Source of the DNA: Gyrodactylus bullatarudis
Lineage: Eukaryota; Platyhelminthes; Monogenea; Gyrodactylidea; Gyrodactylidae
Direction: 5' to 3'
DNA length: 64,000 bases
Assembly: GCA_012064415.1 (NCBI GenBank)
Contig: SSNU01000469.1
Coordinates: 62,001-126,000 of the forward strand
Shown: piece after piece, positions 21,532 to 34,079 of the stretch
How the letters are laid out: the number at the start of each line of letters is the position of its first letter
Position numbering within the stretch: the first letter of the stretch is position 1
The notes under the pieces: generated by a model
What the model was told of the DNA's origin: nothing
Seen by the model: only the letters and a program-made list of their open reading frames with translations
The model's database searches: none
Made by a program: the position numbers and the translations under genes

Positions 21532-22120
21532 TGTTCAAACATTATTGATTTTCTTAACTATTGAATTCCTTTAAAATCTGCTGGGAAATTTTTGATTATT
21601 TATTATATTGATCTTTCTAGAGCCTTTGATCGACTTAAATTTACTTATGTAGTTCAAAAACTTGTCTCTCTTGACTTAGATAACTCCCTTATTAACATGA
21701 TTATCTTTTTAACTCATAGAAAACAATCAGTAAAATTAAATGGATTTCAAAGTACTTTTAAAAATATTCACTCTGGCGTTGCTCAAGGTTCATCTCTTGG
21801 CCCTCTTCTCTTCGATCTCTGTATCTCTGATATTAAGCTACCTTGTAACATCGGGAAAATGTTCAAGTATGCTGATGATATGAAAATTGTCTTCACTGCT
21901 GAAAATGCCTTTGACATTCTTAAAATTAACAATTACTTTTCTTCTCTCAAAGTTGATCTGGGTAAAATGGGTCTAGAAATGAACAGATCTAAATGCAAAA
22001 TATTTTTTCCTAACGATCTACCAAGCTCTCTTTTATCCAACTTGCATCTTCCTGGTGAATTTGTTGATATGTCTAGGACTTAGGTTTCGAAATAACTTCA
22101 TCTTTAAAAATCTCTCCACT
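21532..22120 (+). pseudogene. Non-LTR retrotransposon reverse transcriptase fragment
   Basis: The frame encodes RT core motifs in order: IDLSRAFDRLKF (motif A, with F-D), SGVAQGSSLGPLLF (motif B), and FKYADDMKI (motif C, the YADD catalytic centre), then NRSKCKIFF. It stops at 22082 in mid-domain, and homologous sequence continues in another frame (LGFEITSSLKISP). Upstream lacks the N-terminal RT and an endonuclease. It is a truncated, frameshifted LINE copy. The same family occurs inverted at 25.0-25.9 kb. Confidence 0.85.
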
Positions 22121-25015
22121 GTCTAAGCTAGGTCTTATCAATTATATAATCTATGTTATTAATAGATATTCTTCTTCTTATGAGCTAAGTCTGACTATTG
22201 ACTGAATAAGTCCTCTGATAATGAGACCTTTTATGTTCAATAAAATTTAACCTTGTAAGAAAGAACAAAACATCAATAAATTACAACCTCCCATTTCTCT
22301 TTGAATAACAAACAGCAATCATAATGTTTAAATAAATTCCAAGGTTACCTTGGAAACATTAGCGTAAAATTTATCTTTTCTCTACACCATAATATTATTT
22401 GAGAATAGAATATGTATATATGTGGACACACATAATCTGTGAATAAGTGTATCAACTTTTCGGTAAGATTTTTTTCACTCTGACCATTCTATATTTGCTT
22501 GTTTAGTAAAAGACAAAAAAATGATTGTTATGATACACTCTGATAATTCTCATTATTTATACTTGGAACCGAGAGAGTGAGATAGATAAAATGGACCATG
22601 ATTAATGACAATCTGTAAGAATACCAGTAGTCAATACAGTACTACATTTAATCTACATATTGGTTAGTCAGTGGAGAAAGATTATGGTAGATTTCTCTAA
22701 GACTACAAACTGATTTTTTCCTTCATGTCCGAATAGACGAAAAGGATACAGGAAACATTAACTGAGTCTCTCTTGTTTTTCGTCCAATGATACATCTGAT
22801 TGGATCAGGATTTTACAAGAAAATTTGAACTAAAATGATCTCAAATGAATGAGTATTTTTAAAGTATCAGACCATCTTTGAAAGGAAGCATAAATAAATA
22901 TCCAGGAGATTTTTATTTCACTTTTTTAAAAAGCCTGTCAAAATTTCTCTTTGTCACTTGGTAACTTAATCATTAAAATGAGAATTTTGTGGCCATTACT
23001 AATGTGTGTCTTCAAGAAAAAGAATATGTCAGCATACTTTTGGCATAAAACTGATAGCAGGTACTGAATAGATGAAGGTGCTCTGATAAGAAGATGTATT
23101 TTAGTACAATACATGCAGTTGTTAATAAATTTAAAATTTAATAAAAGGCTGTGAAAAATCGATAAGCAATTTCTCTACAAAGGACAGTAACGCTTACAGA
23201 CTAGCTTGTCTGATCTTTTCAAAGAGATCTGTAGACTTGAGTTCTAATTCTTTTGAACGATAAAACAGTATTTATTTTAATAACTTGGGGGACTATACCC
23301 TAAAGTAGTATGAATATTGTAGTGAGAAAATTTAATTTTTTTTGTTCTCATAAGTGTTTACGCACATTGGTTTTGAGCTGGGTCACCGAAGAAAGAAGAA
23401 GATGATGCCAGTTATTTCACAAATAAGGCCTTTATTTCTGGCATAATCAATAATTATAATTAGTACTTATATGGCGTGTATCATACTAATGAGTATGTCC
23501 GAAAATAAGGCCTTATTTGTGAAATAACTGGCATCATCTTCTTTCATTTATTAATTTTTTTGACTCCCAATAAAGAGTTCTCAAATGAATTTTCTCTCAA
23601 TTCAATCTGTTCTAATTACAAAATGAATGAAATTTTTTTAGGAATAGGTAACATTTGTTTATTTTTCATTCCAACAACAGTTTTATCAAATTCAAAATCT
23701 TGTTCTAGGAGATGGAATTCTTTTCACAAGACGGAAGTCGCTTTCCTTAAGTTGTCAAAAATTCAATTGAGAAATTCTTCTAAACCCTCATTGATTGGTC
23801 CTGCCCATCATATGCATTCCTTTTTTTGGTAGAGGGCATCTGCTACTAAAGAAAAATTATCTGCAATCTGATGAAACCCATGGGTTTAGGGCTGAATAAT
23901 CAAGTATTAAATATTTAGATCGATTTTACCAATATTATCTCTGCAGTTTATATGGATAGTTTGAGTTCGCTTTCGGGTCTATTTTCAAGTTTCATGAGTT
24001 TGACTCTAATCGATAGAATCTGTAGGATGTATTTCGAGTCAAAACTCTAACAAATCAGTTTACAACAGCTTTGCAGGTTGAGATAATTTGAGAAATATAC
24101 TTTCTGATTTACTCTACTAGTTATACGATTGAGATTTACTTTGGATTAGTCAATTCTGCAAAAAGAAATAAGCTTTTGATCTCAAAAGAATAAAAACAGA
24201 CTAGGTTTCAATGCAGCGTAAATTTTGCCTTTTAAAAATTTGACATTCAATACTTTTGATTACACGAGTAAAACAGCGTCGAATGAATGAATTTACAAAA
24301 AATTATCTGATTGAAATGTTGACGGAAATTACTTGATTTTTTTCAACAGATCAGTCAATCAAAACTTACAATGCAAAATGCGAGTGAAAAAAGGCATAAA
24401 TATTTATTTATAATGTCACGCTTATTCGATTAATAAAGTGCTGCCGCATTTTATGCAGTAACTAAAATTGCTTTTGCTGTAAGCAAATACTTACTTTTGT
24501 ACATTGTAATGCGTACATCTTTGTGTAAATATTATACACAGAAATATTGGTAATGTTGTTGTTAAGAAATCGCAATTTGCAAAATATTAATAATAAAAAT
24601 GCAACACTTGCTGACAAGTTACATTCTCTTATGCAAAAGGTCGTTGTTTTAGAAAAAAAAGTATTATTGTTTGATTGAATAAGAGATGTATTAATAAACT
24701 TCTGTTTTCATCAATTGATTTCTCCGTTGATTTGAAGGTGTGAAAAAAGAGTCAAAGACTTCTCTAGGTCATTCCCAATACATTATTATTTATCTTATAA
24801 AGCCTAGATTTTGAATTTAGGACACTAAACTTTTTTTTGTTAGACAAATTTATTTTTGAAAGAAAATATAAATATATTGTCAGTATCTAGTTATGTAGGC
24901 AAAGCAATTTGTTTAAAAATTAAAAATAAAATGCGAATAAGTCTGTAAGAAATTCGTTAATCATCTGGCTTTTGAAGATGAGAATAAAGAAGAGACATGG
25001 AATAGTCTAATTTGG
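22121..25015. other. Gene-free region with repeat debris
   Basis: No supportable gene. The ORF at 23560-23832 (plus) has no conserved motif and lies partly in repeat sequence. The inverted repeat with hammerhead-like motif at 23391-23545 is listed separately. Confidence 0.45.
23391..23545. repeat. Inverted pair of the 20.2-kb repeat, with a mutated CTAATGA-GAAA motif
   Basis: The left arm (about 23391-23430) is the reverse complement of the right arm (about 23509-23545), sharing GGCCTTATTTGTGAAATAAC. The plus-strand copy has GGCGT (23473-23477), CTAATGA (23486-23492), ATGTC (23495-23499) and CGAAA (23500-23504). This matches the order at 20.22 kb, but the core G is A. The minus-strand copy has an ATTGATTATGCC version. 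Both look like decayed relatives of the 20.2-kb repeat. Confidence 0.65.
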
Positions 25016-25935
25016 ATCTTATATGGGACATTATAATTTTAAATTCGTAAGATTTTCACACTCGGCTAATTTGAATTTTGAGTAAATATTATTAAATGTA
25101 GACAATAGAAAATTAGCTTCAAATCTTTCCTTGCGGAAATGGTAGCTACTTTGAATTGTGGAATAAGATTCAGTAAATATTTTTACTATATATGCATATC
25201 TGCGTACCCAGAGTGGTTGAAGCCCTGAGACAGAAATGAGTGCATTATAGGAGTCAAGGTGAGGGAAAATAGAATGTAAGAATCTATATTGGATCCTTTC
25301 AATTTCCAAACATTGAAAATTATTCATTTTAGGTAAGATTGGATAAATATAATCAAAGAGAGGGAGTATGAGTGATTTGTAAGCTTTTAATCTTACATTA
25401 GACGAAAAACAGAATTTTTTTATTGTGAAAATTTGGGACTTAATCCTAGGCAGACAGAAAAAATGGATCAATTTTTAAATTAGAGTTAATACTTTATTTT
25501 TTTTTATTAGAAAATTTATATTATATGATGGTTTAAATATATAAAGAATGAAATAGTAAATAGGAAAATAACATTTTTGAGTTTCATTAGATAGTAGATA
25601 GAATAAGTAAATCTGTCTCTGATAATTATAATTGATGGAGGAAATTTAAGACTGAAACCGAGGTCTGAAGTAGAGGAGACAATTTCTCTAGGAAGTAGAA
25701 GCGATTCCATGAGGGTTGTAGGGAGACCAGATGGGAGCATAATTTTGCATTTATCTCTATTGATTTAGAGCCCCATCGTCTCAAGGGAATCTTTAAGAAG
25801 GGAGAAGTTGTGATTTATTTTAATAATGTCTAGTGCATTATTAACTTTACAGATGAATTTCAAATCATCAGCATATTTTAATGGTTTGTAAGATATTCAA
25901 GATCTCCTAGTAAAATTCCCATGTTGTCCAGAGTG
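25016..25935 (-). pseudogene. Second LINE reverse transcriptase fragment, opposite strand
   Basis: Reading on the minus strand from 25935: LKYADDLKFICK (motif C), INRDKCKIMLPSGLPTT, then DLGFSLKFPPS. Next comes the post-RT block ending NNIYSKFKLAECENLTNLKL at 25031. Stops and frame changes interrupt it. MLPSGLPTTLMESLLLPREI aligns with FFPNDLPSSLLSNLHLPGEF of the 21.5-kb copy, so both belong to one family. It keeps the C-terminal region missing from the other copy. Confidence 0.8.
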
Positions 25936-26217
25936 TTTTTGAAGGAAAACTAAGCATGAAGCTGTATAAATTTACTGTCAAAATTGCATTTGAATTGAGA
26001 GTCTTGTATTTTTGTACTTTGCTAAGTTATTGGTGTATTTTTATTATACTCAATGATGATGCTATTTACTCTTTGAAAAAAGTTTCTTACTTTAAGATTT
26101 CTCACAACACAATGTACTTTCCACGTGGAATTTAATAAAATGCAAACAAAATAAACTTATCGGAGATATTTTGTTAGCCACAAGTCTATGATTTTAATCA
26201 AGAATATCTTTTTATCT

Positions 26218-26394
26218 TTAACTCCAATATTTGATTCCAAGATAAATTTTTGTCAGCTTCCTTAAAATAGGATAAACGAGACGCTCGCGTTCATCACTGG
26301 GAAAAATTGAGACGGTCTCAATGAGACCTTTCATTTCCATGGTTTGAACTCGTTTTTGATTTAGATTACCTCTTGGTTTGACTACAGTCTTCAT
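26218..26394 (-). CDS. Small hypothetical protein or exon, 58 residues
   Basis: The ATG at 26394 opens a frame with a richer codon composition than nearby random ORFs. It encodes a basic peptide with ETVSIFPSDERERLVYPILR followed by KLTKIYLGIKYW. No domain is recognised. A possible 37-nt intron just before the stop (GTTAAAG to CATAG) would replace the last residue with about ten more. It may be part of a larger gene with ultrashort introns, or chance. Confidence 0.3.
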   Translation of the reverse strand: MKTVVKPRGNLNQKRVQTMEMKGLIETVSIFPSDERERLVYPILRKLTKIYLGIKYWS

Positions 26395-26399
26395 ACTCA

Positions 26400-27562
26400 C
26401 AAAAGAAATCTACACTCAAAAGTGAACATTTAATAATAAATCTTTTCAGTATTAGCCAGTAGCCATTAAAGATTTATGTATTTGGTCGTGATTTTTTCCT
26501 TTCTTTCTTCTTGTAATGCAGGATACTGAATATGCAGTTGTATTTTTAAAAATTAATTAATGTAGAGCTATTATTTTTCCACCTATGCTTCATCATATCT
26601 GTTAATTAATGAATAGAAAGATTTAAACCATGAGCACTGAAAAGGTAACTGGTTTACCTTGCTAGTAATTAAAAGGAATAAATCAAAAGAGCCACAAAAA
26701 TCAAAGTTGTAAAAAAGAGAGTACATGTGGCATATGTACAATATGTTTCCCTCGTCAGTATGAATATTTTACAGCTTTTCTATGAATTTTAAATATTTTT
26801 TTAATAATTCGGTAATTTTATTGTTGTATTTATTAAGAAGAAAAATGTGCATTCAGCAATGAATTTGTCGAAGATATGAAAGAGAAAACTATTTTATGAT
26901 CCACCATCTGCTCAACTGTTTATGAAATAACTCTCTATCAGATCATTTATGAACAATTTATCCCTAATAAAATAAGAATTTTCCTGAATAAACTAAACGA
27001 ATAAAAGAGATGTAAACATTTTCACAAAAGCATCATCGTTAAATTATTTCCATTGAGATATAATTTATAATATGTAATCAAATTATAGCCAGATTACGTG
27101 ACTATAACAAGAATTTATCTTTTATTTCAACTCCAATCACTCAACTCAAGAGTATCTTAGGTTGGCTTAGCCTCGATAAATCTTGAAGAATTTATTCTAC
27201 TGGACAATGGGATCTTGAGTTCCAAAACTAAACTAATGTGTTCCCAAGTATTCTAGTGCTTCAGGTCCCTGACCTATAATATGCTTAGTAAAAATGTAGA
27301 AGATATAAAGAATAATATATTTTTCAAGAAATAACTATGATTTATTTTTCATACATAGAAAGATTTATTTGATAATCATAAATAAAAAACAAGACCAAGT
27401 AAGCTCAGGTATGGATGAGTATCATTCTGAAGAAAAATCATACTCGATCAGAGAATATTACATTCTTTAAAAGATATTACAGACAATATTTCTCTGCAAA
27501 GAAGATGGTCGGGTTCAATATCACAGAGGGGGATTTTATGATAGTCGATGGATGTCTTTAAT
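26400..27562. other. Gene-free stretch downstream of the forkhead gene
   Basis: No conserved ORF or RNA gene seen. The part nearest 27562 probably includes the forkhead gene's 3' UTR. Confidence 0.4.
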
Positions 27563-29814
27563 TTACATAAGATAATCAATTGAAAAACTGTTACTCGAGG
27601 TAAGACCTGCTGTGCAAGAGGTATTCTGGGATTTTTCCATGAAACAAGAATTTTCATCAGAACTGCTCTGCGATGAACTGCTCCTTGGTCGCAAGGATTT
27701 CTTAAACTCTTCTTCTTCATCATAATCGTCGTCAATTTCATCACAGTCCGATGGGCGTTGGGATTTTCTGGGAAGCTCTTTTACTATACTGTCCTCTTCG
27801 ATTTTTCTTTTGGAATTTTGATTGTTGGAAAAATGACTTTCCAAACGATTGAGAAAATGTTTCATATCTGAATTTATCATATTAGTCAATATTTCTGGCT
27901 TGAGAGAGCAAAGATTATCCGGAATTTTATGTGCAAGTTGAGATTGCTGTACTGAATTTCTGAAAGATTTTGAGGTGAGTTTCGAAGACATTTGATCGTC
28001 CTTCACGTGTGAAGTCGAGAAGGGAAATTGACTTGAGCTATTCCCATTACTGTTTGAGAGTATTTGGTTTTTCAAGGACTCATGATATGCTAGGAGGTTA
28101 GGAATGACGCCGACTGAGGACGGATCAAGATAACTTTCATGTCCATTGAGTGAATTTAGAGCTAAATTAATGTTCATATTGTTCGGACAACTATTGATGC
28201 TATCATTTGATGAGTGAACACTCTGATTGCAAGAAATTTTTGAGCGTCTCTTCCTTCGACTATATTGAAATGAAAATTATTATGGTCAAAATAACAATAG
28301 AGAACAGAGATAGAGGAAATGTAGCAAACTTACCGGTAATTTCCATGCTCAAACATTTCGTCAGCACTGGTAGCGAGAGTCCAATAACTTCCCTTTCCTG
28401 GCTTATCACGAGGCAGCTTTACAAAGCAATCATTCAAGCTTAAATTATGTCGAATGCTATTTTGCCAGCCCTGACGATTTTCTCGGTAGTATGGGAAATT
28501 TTCCATTATAAAATTGTATATGCCTATTGAATAAATGAAAATACATTAATTTATGATTACATCATGTAAGAAAAAGACAATAGACATTAGGTAAACTATG
28601 GGTCTACTATGTAAGAATTCATGTAACAAATGTATCTTTGAGCGCTCAAATAAACTTTGTTACTGGCCATATGCATTAGATGTGTCTTCTTTTCTTCAAG
28701 AGGTCGGGATAATAGTTGGTTGGTTGATTAGATTGTACAAGATCAACTAAACATTGTTAATAGGAAAATTGTTTTTCACATTTGTTTAAGTTGACTTGAA
28801 ACGAGATTAAATTCAATCTGTATAGGAATATTTGGGTACTTAATAAAAAGTTTGTTTGTTTTACAAATACCCAGTTTTTGACATGATAGAGCAAAGTGGA
28901 ATTTTTTCAAAATTAAAATAAACAAACACTTGAGTGAATGCATGAAAATATAAGAGCAAAAGAAGGAGGAGGAGGAAGAGAATGTTGAAGAATAACAAAA
29001 AAGGGAAGGGGGCTAGTCATGGAGAGAGTTTGCTCAATTGAAAAAAATAAAGTGTATTTATTGTTTTTATTAGAAACTATAATATCATCATCATCATAAC
29101 AGGAGAGACAGCAAAATTGAAAGAGGATGAGAAGAAATGTGAAAGCGAATTATGATGATGATGATGATAACAAGCAGAAAAGCACACATCTATAGAAAAA
29201 TATGGATAGATGTTGTTAGTTAGATTGAGATGGAAGGAGAGAGAAAGAGATGTATAAGAATGATAATGAATAAATATTTGTTTGTTTGTTTAAGCCATTT
29301 AGGCAAACAATAACAATCAAAAAATATCGTAGATTCGAAAACGAGCGAGCGAGCGAGAGAGAGAAAAATGGTGAACACATCAACATTTACATTTACAGAG
29401 AATAATAGAAAAAGAACAACATGGAAAAATCAGAAACTGAAACTCACCATTTAATGTGACCCTCTGGTCTGGAGTACTCTTGATAGCCATAGCGATGAGG
29501 GCAATGTACGAGTAGGGTGGTTTGGCAAACGAATGGAAATTCCCATCATTATTATTATTACTTATGCTAGAGTTGTTGTTGTTTGGTGTGGTTGAGGGTG
29601 AATTTTTGTCCTCGGGGCAACTTTTGACATTTGCCGATGATAATGGGGCTTGCGTCAACTTTAAGAGTTGTTCATGAATAAGTTCCTTGGCAAATCCATC
29701 TGTTGATCCATTTGAGTCTAGCCGATGGTTGTTGACAAAGTTGGAGTAAAACTTTGAGAAATTATCCAGGCAAAGTGATGGCCTATTAGATGAGTTGATG
29801 ATGGTGTCAGACAT
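27563..29814 (-). CDS. FOXL1: Forkhead-box transcription factor, FoxL1 type
   Basis: Three exons (29448-29814, 28334-28523, 27563-28259) encode 417 residues of a nuclear DNA-binding regulator. The forkhead domain spans about residues 100-190 and is split between exons 1, 2 and 3. It reads [69 protein letters not shown] and [13 protein letters not shown]. The [27 protein letters not shown] and GNYRRRKR signatures fit FoxL1 best; FoxC and FoxG fit less well. The loop before GKGSYW (PRDKPGKG) is shorter than the usual PREKGRPGKG. The N-terminus is Asn/Ser-rich; the C-terminus has an acidic run and Ser-rich tail. The 924-bp first intron is long for this window. Subfamily call is moderate; forkhead call is firm. 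Confidence 0.9.
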
Positions 29815-32233
29815 AATAATATTATTGTCCAGGGTAATAATGTGGATGGCTTGTTATTTCTAGATTGCTTGGCTTAAAATTTTAGAAGTGATATAAATAT
29901 TCTGTAGATATAAATATATATTTTTAGATATGATTAGATTTTTCATGTGATATATTTATTTTATCGTAAAATGTAAAAATAAATCAAATGATTTTCATTC
30001 GTTGAAATTACTTTCAGCCAATCAGAAGTGGATAATTCAGCGTTTTCTTTTTTTCTTCTTATTTTCACTCTACCCTGTATGCAGTGCTATTGTATTCTTT
30101 ATTTAACTTGTCTACACTCACACACATACTTTCTATCTCTTTCGCTCTCTTTGCTTCGTCAGAAGAGGAAAATATACATAAATGTCTGTTGTACGCTCAT
30201 TTGTAAATAAACATTGCATATATTGTATTTCTTTGCGTCAATTTCTTTTGATCATTTAATATTTTCACACAGTCTGTATACGTCGCGCATTCTCATAAAA
30301 AACTGCTTCCTTTTGCGAATATCCGATTTAATAAATTCATTGGAAAATGCAGACTCTGTCAATGATTAGATTATTAAATTACAATTTGAAGTATTACTAT
30401 ATTAGTAAAGCCAAAAAGATGAAAATTTCATTCTCAAACGTAGACTTCTTAAATTGATCGAGGTTAAATAGGTTAAAATTATGCTCCTTGACATTAGATC
30501 AGATTTTCAAATACATATAATCTTTATTCTAGTTTTTTAATTAATTTTTTCAATTGAAACAAAATGGCATTTAGGAGTTTATTATTATTGTACATATGAT
30601 ATTTTTAATTTGAATAAATTTATAGGTTGAAAAATAGTTCATAAAAAACTTTTAGCAGACAAGAATAAATGAGAATAGACGTAACCTTTATCCTTTCTCT
30701 AGGAACCAAGTTGTAATAATCTTGGCATTATCTAACGTAAATATTATTTCTTATTTCAAAAGAATAAACACCGTCTGGTTTTGCTCAAAATGAATTGGTA
30801 TGAAGAAAACTTAAAAAAATTAGAATCAAAGTATAAGAGCACTCAGTGCTCAAATCAATGACAGGAAAGAAATATTTTTACGAAGAAAATAGTGTGTCTA
30901 CTATAGAGTAACATTACTTAATATTTAAAAAAAAATTAAACGGACAAGGTTATTAAATATCCTTGGATATCTACTAGTTATTAACTAGTGTTTTTATGAA
31001 CTATGAATAGGCATTCCAAGTCCATGATTTTCAGACCTTGATCCAATGGCAAACTTCTTTTCATTATTTCTTATGAACAAATTTATCAAGTTGATACTAA
31101 GAATATTACAAGTAAATTAAAAAAACCCTTTCTAATCTCTATATTCAGGAGTCTATTGTAATTTTAACAAATAAAATCTTTTCTAATTTTGAAGAATTAG
31201 GTTTATAGATTCGACAACCTAACATTTTTCAACAGGGTAACGAAACTAAGAATATAAAACCATTAATTAGGAGATCATATTTTATAAAGGAAAGTTGAAA
31301 AAATAAATGTGATCTTAATTGTATTAATTTATTTAAATATTTTATTCTAAACAGTTTGAAGTTTATTAAGTTGTTCTGGATAAGACTTCATGCGGAGGTT
31401 AAAAATACAATTACTCTCTAATCAAACAAAATTTTAATAACAAAGATAAGATTAAAAATAAGTTATCGACTTCACATCCCCAATTAAAGAATTAATTTAA
31501 TAATAAAAATTATCAAGGAATACCTCGTATTTTAACCATTTCGGTACAGATGGATGTCCATTTTTTCAAACCTTGGTGAGTTTTTTAATTCGATAGATTT
31601 CTGAACGAATTAAATTTTAAATTTAAACCCAAAATAAAATCTTGCATCTGTAATATTCTTGGCAATATTTTTAGTTATTTTCATTGGTAAATTTTGAATT
31701 TTATGAAAACTGTGTAATAGCTCCGGCACCGAAGAAGATAGCCTACTCATATCTGATATTAGATCGTAATTCACACCTTAATCAATGATAATATGGATCA
31801 TTAATTTTTTAATGAACAAAAAATGACTTGCTTTGGTTGGCAGTGCAAGATCACATATTACAATATAGATCTGCCCTTCTAGATTCTAGGGATACATTGG
31901 TTCAGGATTCGATAAAATGCGTTATTTATATGGACTTGGTGTTGGTGCTTATGGCATGTTTAAAAGAATGTAAAATAAAGCATGTAATCAAAATGTCAAT
32001 CATGGGAAATCAAAGAATGGATATGATTGGTCAATAAGATTAGGTATGGGGATATTCTATGCAAAGTATATACATTATGTATAAATATGACCTATTACAA
32101 AATATATGACCGATATATGCTCTTATAACTTTTTATATGAAACCTCACACCTCTTCTGATTATTCCAATGTGCTTTATTTGTTTAATATACCTTACTTGT
32201 AAAATATGACTTATATGACTTTTTGATGCTCCA
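29815..32233. other. Gene-free region upstream of the forkhead gene
   Basis: No ORF here shows a conserved domain. It likely holds the forkhead promoter and regulatory DNA. A small palindrome (ACTAGTTATTAACTAGT, near 30973) is present. The ORF at 31828-32037 is not supported by any motif. Confidence 0.4.
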
Positions 32234-32908
32234 ATAATCAGAATTATTAGAGTAATAACTCTGATAATATAATTCATCACTTGAAAGAAAATTAAAATTA
32301 GAATAAAAAGCATTTAGATTACCCTGATAAAAATAGTTAGGACTCACAAAATATTTCGAATACATGTCGTATTCTTCTTCTGGCGTGAGATTTTTCAAAA
32401 AACTTAAGATACTTAAAACCTTGTGTGTCCAATCAAAAACTTAGGTATAGGTAGACAAGTAAGCACTAGCTAAACACTGGGCTGATAATCCAGATCATAT
32501 CATAGATTTTAATAACGTAAAAAGTCTAGGAAATATGAGAAATAAGTATAAAAAAAATGATTTTGGAGTCTATAGAGATTAAACTAAACGAGGTTGTTAA
32601 TGGAAATAAGACAGATATAAATATTGGAAATCGATGGTTAGAATTGATTGATTAAAGTTGAGAAGAAATCTGGTTGGTTCAAGGTTTTGATTGGACACAC
32701 AAGGTTTTGATTGGACACACAAGGTTTTGAGTATCTTAAGTTTTTTGATAAATCTCACGCCAGAAGAAGAATACGACATGTATTCGAAATATTTTGTGAG
32801 TCCTAACTATTTTTATCAGGGTAATCTAAATGCTTTTTATTCTAATTTTAATTTTCTTTCAAGTGATGAATTATATTATCAGAGTTATTACTCTAATAAT
32901 TCTGATTA
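32234..32908. repeat. Inverted repeat, arms about 205 bp, spacer about 267 bp
   Basis: Bases 32234-32438 are almost the exact reverse complement of 32706-32908. Both arms carry the same peptide-coding stretch (LTPEEEYDMYSKYFVSPNYF). A 20-bp unit AAGGTTTTGATTGGACACAC is tandemly repeated at 32681-32720, at the edge of the right arm. Confidence 0.8.
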
Positions 32909-33116
32909 CTATAACAATCACTATAATTTTTATAATCCTTATTCTTTAAGAAATACTAGACCTTTCTATCCCCTTTCTTTTTCTCCAGATAGATCAATAC
33001 AACCCAGAAGACAACATAGTCAGGTAGCAAGCGAACAACGTTATAGTCAATCTATGCCGAACAGATCCCTGAAGAACTACTTGGTTCAAAATTATAAAAA
33101 TATCGCAGTTTCATGA
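32706..33116 (+). CDS. Tyr/Asn/Ser-rich hypothetical ORF
   Basis: The frame runs to TGA at 33114-33116 and encodes a peptide with LTPEEEYDMYSKYF, then many Tyr, Asn and Ser residues, then a basic Arg/Gln-rich tail. The first ATG in frame is inside the inverted-repeat arm (EEEYDMYSK). The arm copy at 32234-32438 keeps this frame open too, which could reflect coding or simply recent duplication. No family is recognised; it could be part of a mobile element. Confidence 0.3.
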   Translation, partial: FDWTHKVLSILSFLINLTPEEEYDMYSKYFVSPNYFYQGNLNAFYSNFNFLSSDELYYQSYYSNNSDYYNNHYNFYNPYSLRNTRPFYPLSFSPDRSIQPRRQHSQVASEQRYSQSMPNRSLKNYLVQNYKNIAVS

Positions 33117-33394
33117 ACAAGGGTAGCCAATGAGTTTCCCAACTGACTGTAAATTAAAAAACAATGTAAATAGTTTTTTCGAAATAAAGAGTAGTCGAAA
33201 CTGGTAGTCAGAAGAAACTGAATGGATTATATAATACTAGTAGTATTATACTCAGTTTAAAAGATTCAGGTAGTACACAATCAATAAAATTCAAAATTAA
33301 TTGATAAACATTTGAACTTGATCTTGAAAAGTTCACTTTTAGGTTTAACACAAAAATAATCTTTATTTATCTTCTAATAATAATAACAGTTTAC

Positions 33395-33847
33395 CTAATC
33401 AATTTCTATTTTGATAATAGGATCATAACCAGAACAGGACTCGATCTTTGGTTTTTTTTTTCTCTTGTCAGTTTTATTTGAAATTTCGTCATCTATCCGG
33501 TCTTTACGTTTTTTTGTTTCCTTTGTGCTAGAAGTCGATTTTTTTAGTTTCAAATTTTCTTTGTTTTCAGTTAAGGTGAGACGATTTCTCAGACTAGTAG
33601 AGAGCTTAGAGCTGGGGTTAAAGCAAAATGGAGCTACAACCGAAGAAATAGACTTTCCTTTAGTCTTTTTTTTCAAATTTTTCGACTCTTGAGATGAAAA
33701 GAAGCAATTAAAGAGGAATCAAGCCCATAAAGAAATGATATGCAAGACATGTGACTTACTTTTTTTAATTCTTTTAGAGCTAAGAGTTAGTCTTTTGATG
33801 ACATTAATAGACGGTGAAGTATCAAGATGTTTGTTTGAACTATCTAA
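33395..33847 (-). CDS. Lys-rich hypothetical protein, 3' exons only
   Basis: Two in-frame blocks, about 33765-33847 and 33395-33687, join at GTAAGT and CTCAAG splice sites. They encode a basic Lys/Ser/Thr-rich peptide with SSKRIKKK, KKKTKGKSISSVVAPFC and RIDDEISNKTDKRKKKPKIE. The last residues are YDPIIKIEID. The composition suggests a nuclear protein. No ATG lies in either exon or in the roughly 230 bp up to the NCOA5 stop, so the first exon is unidentified. No family recognised. Confidence 0.4.
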
Positions 33848-34079
33848 ATAAGAAATTTGATGTTTTTCTATAAAATAAATCCAAATAAATAATTTCAATT
33901 CTCAAATAAATAAAAACGTATCAACTTTATGAAATAAGAAGATTTTTATGAATAAAACGGAATTTAATAAATATTGGAAAACTGTTTTATACAAATCTTC
34001 AAATAACAGTAACTTGATTTTAAGCTGTTAGAGAAAGTTGAGGTGCTTTACAATTAAAAAATTTCAACAATGACTATCT

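Noticed and set aside
31828..32037. Plus-strand ORF of 69 residues
   Set aside because: No domain, no homologous block recognised, and of a length common by chance here.
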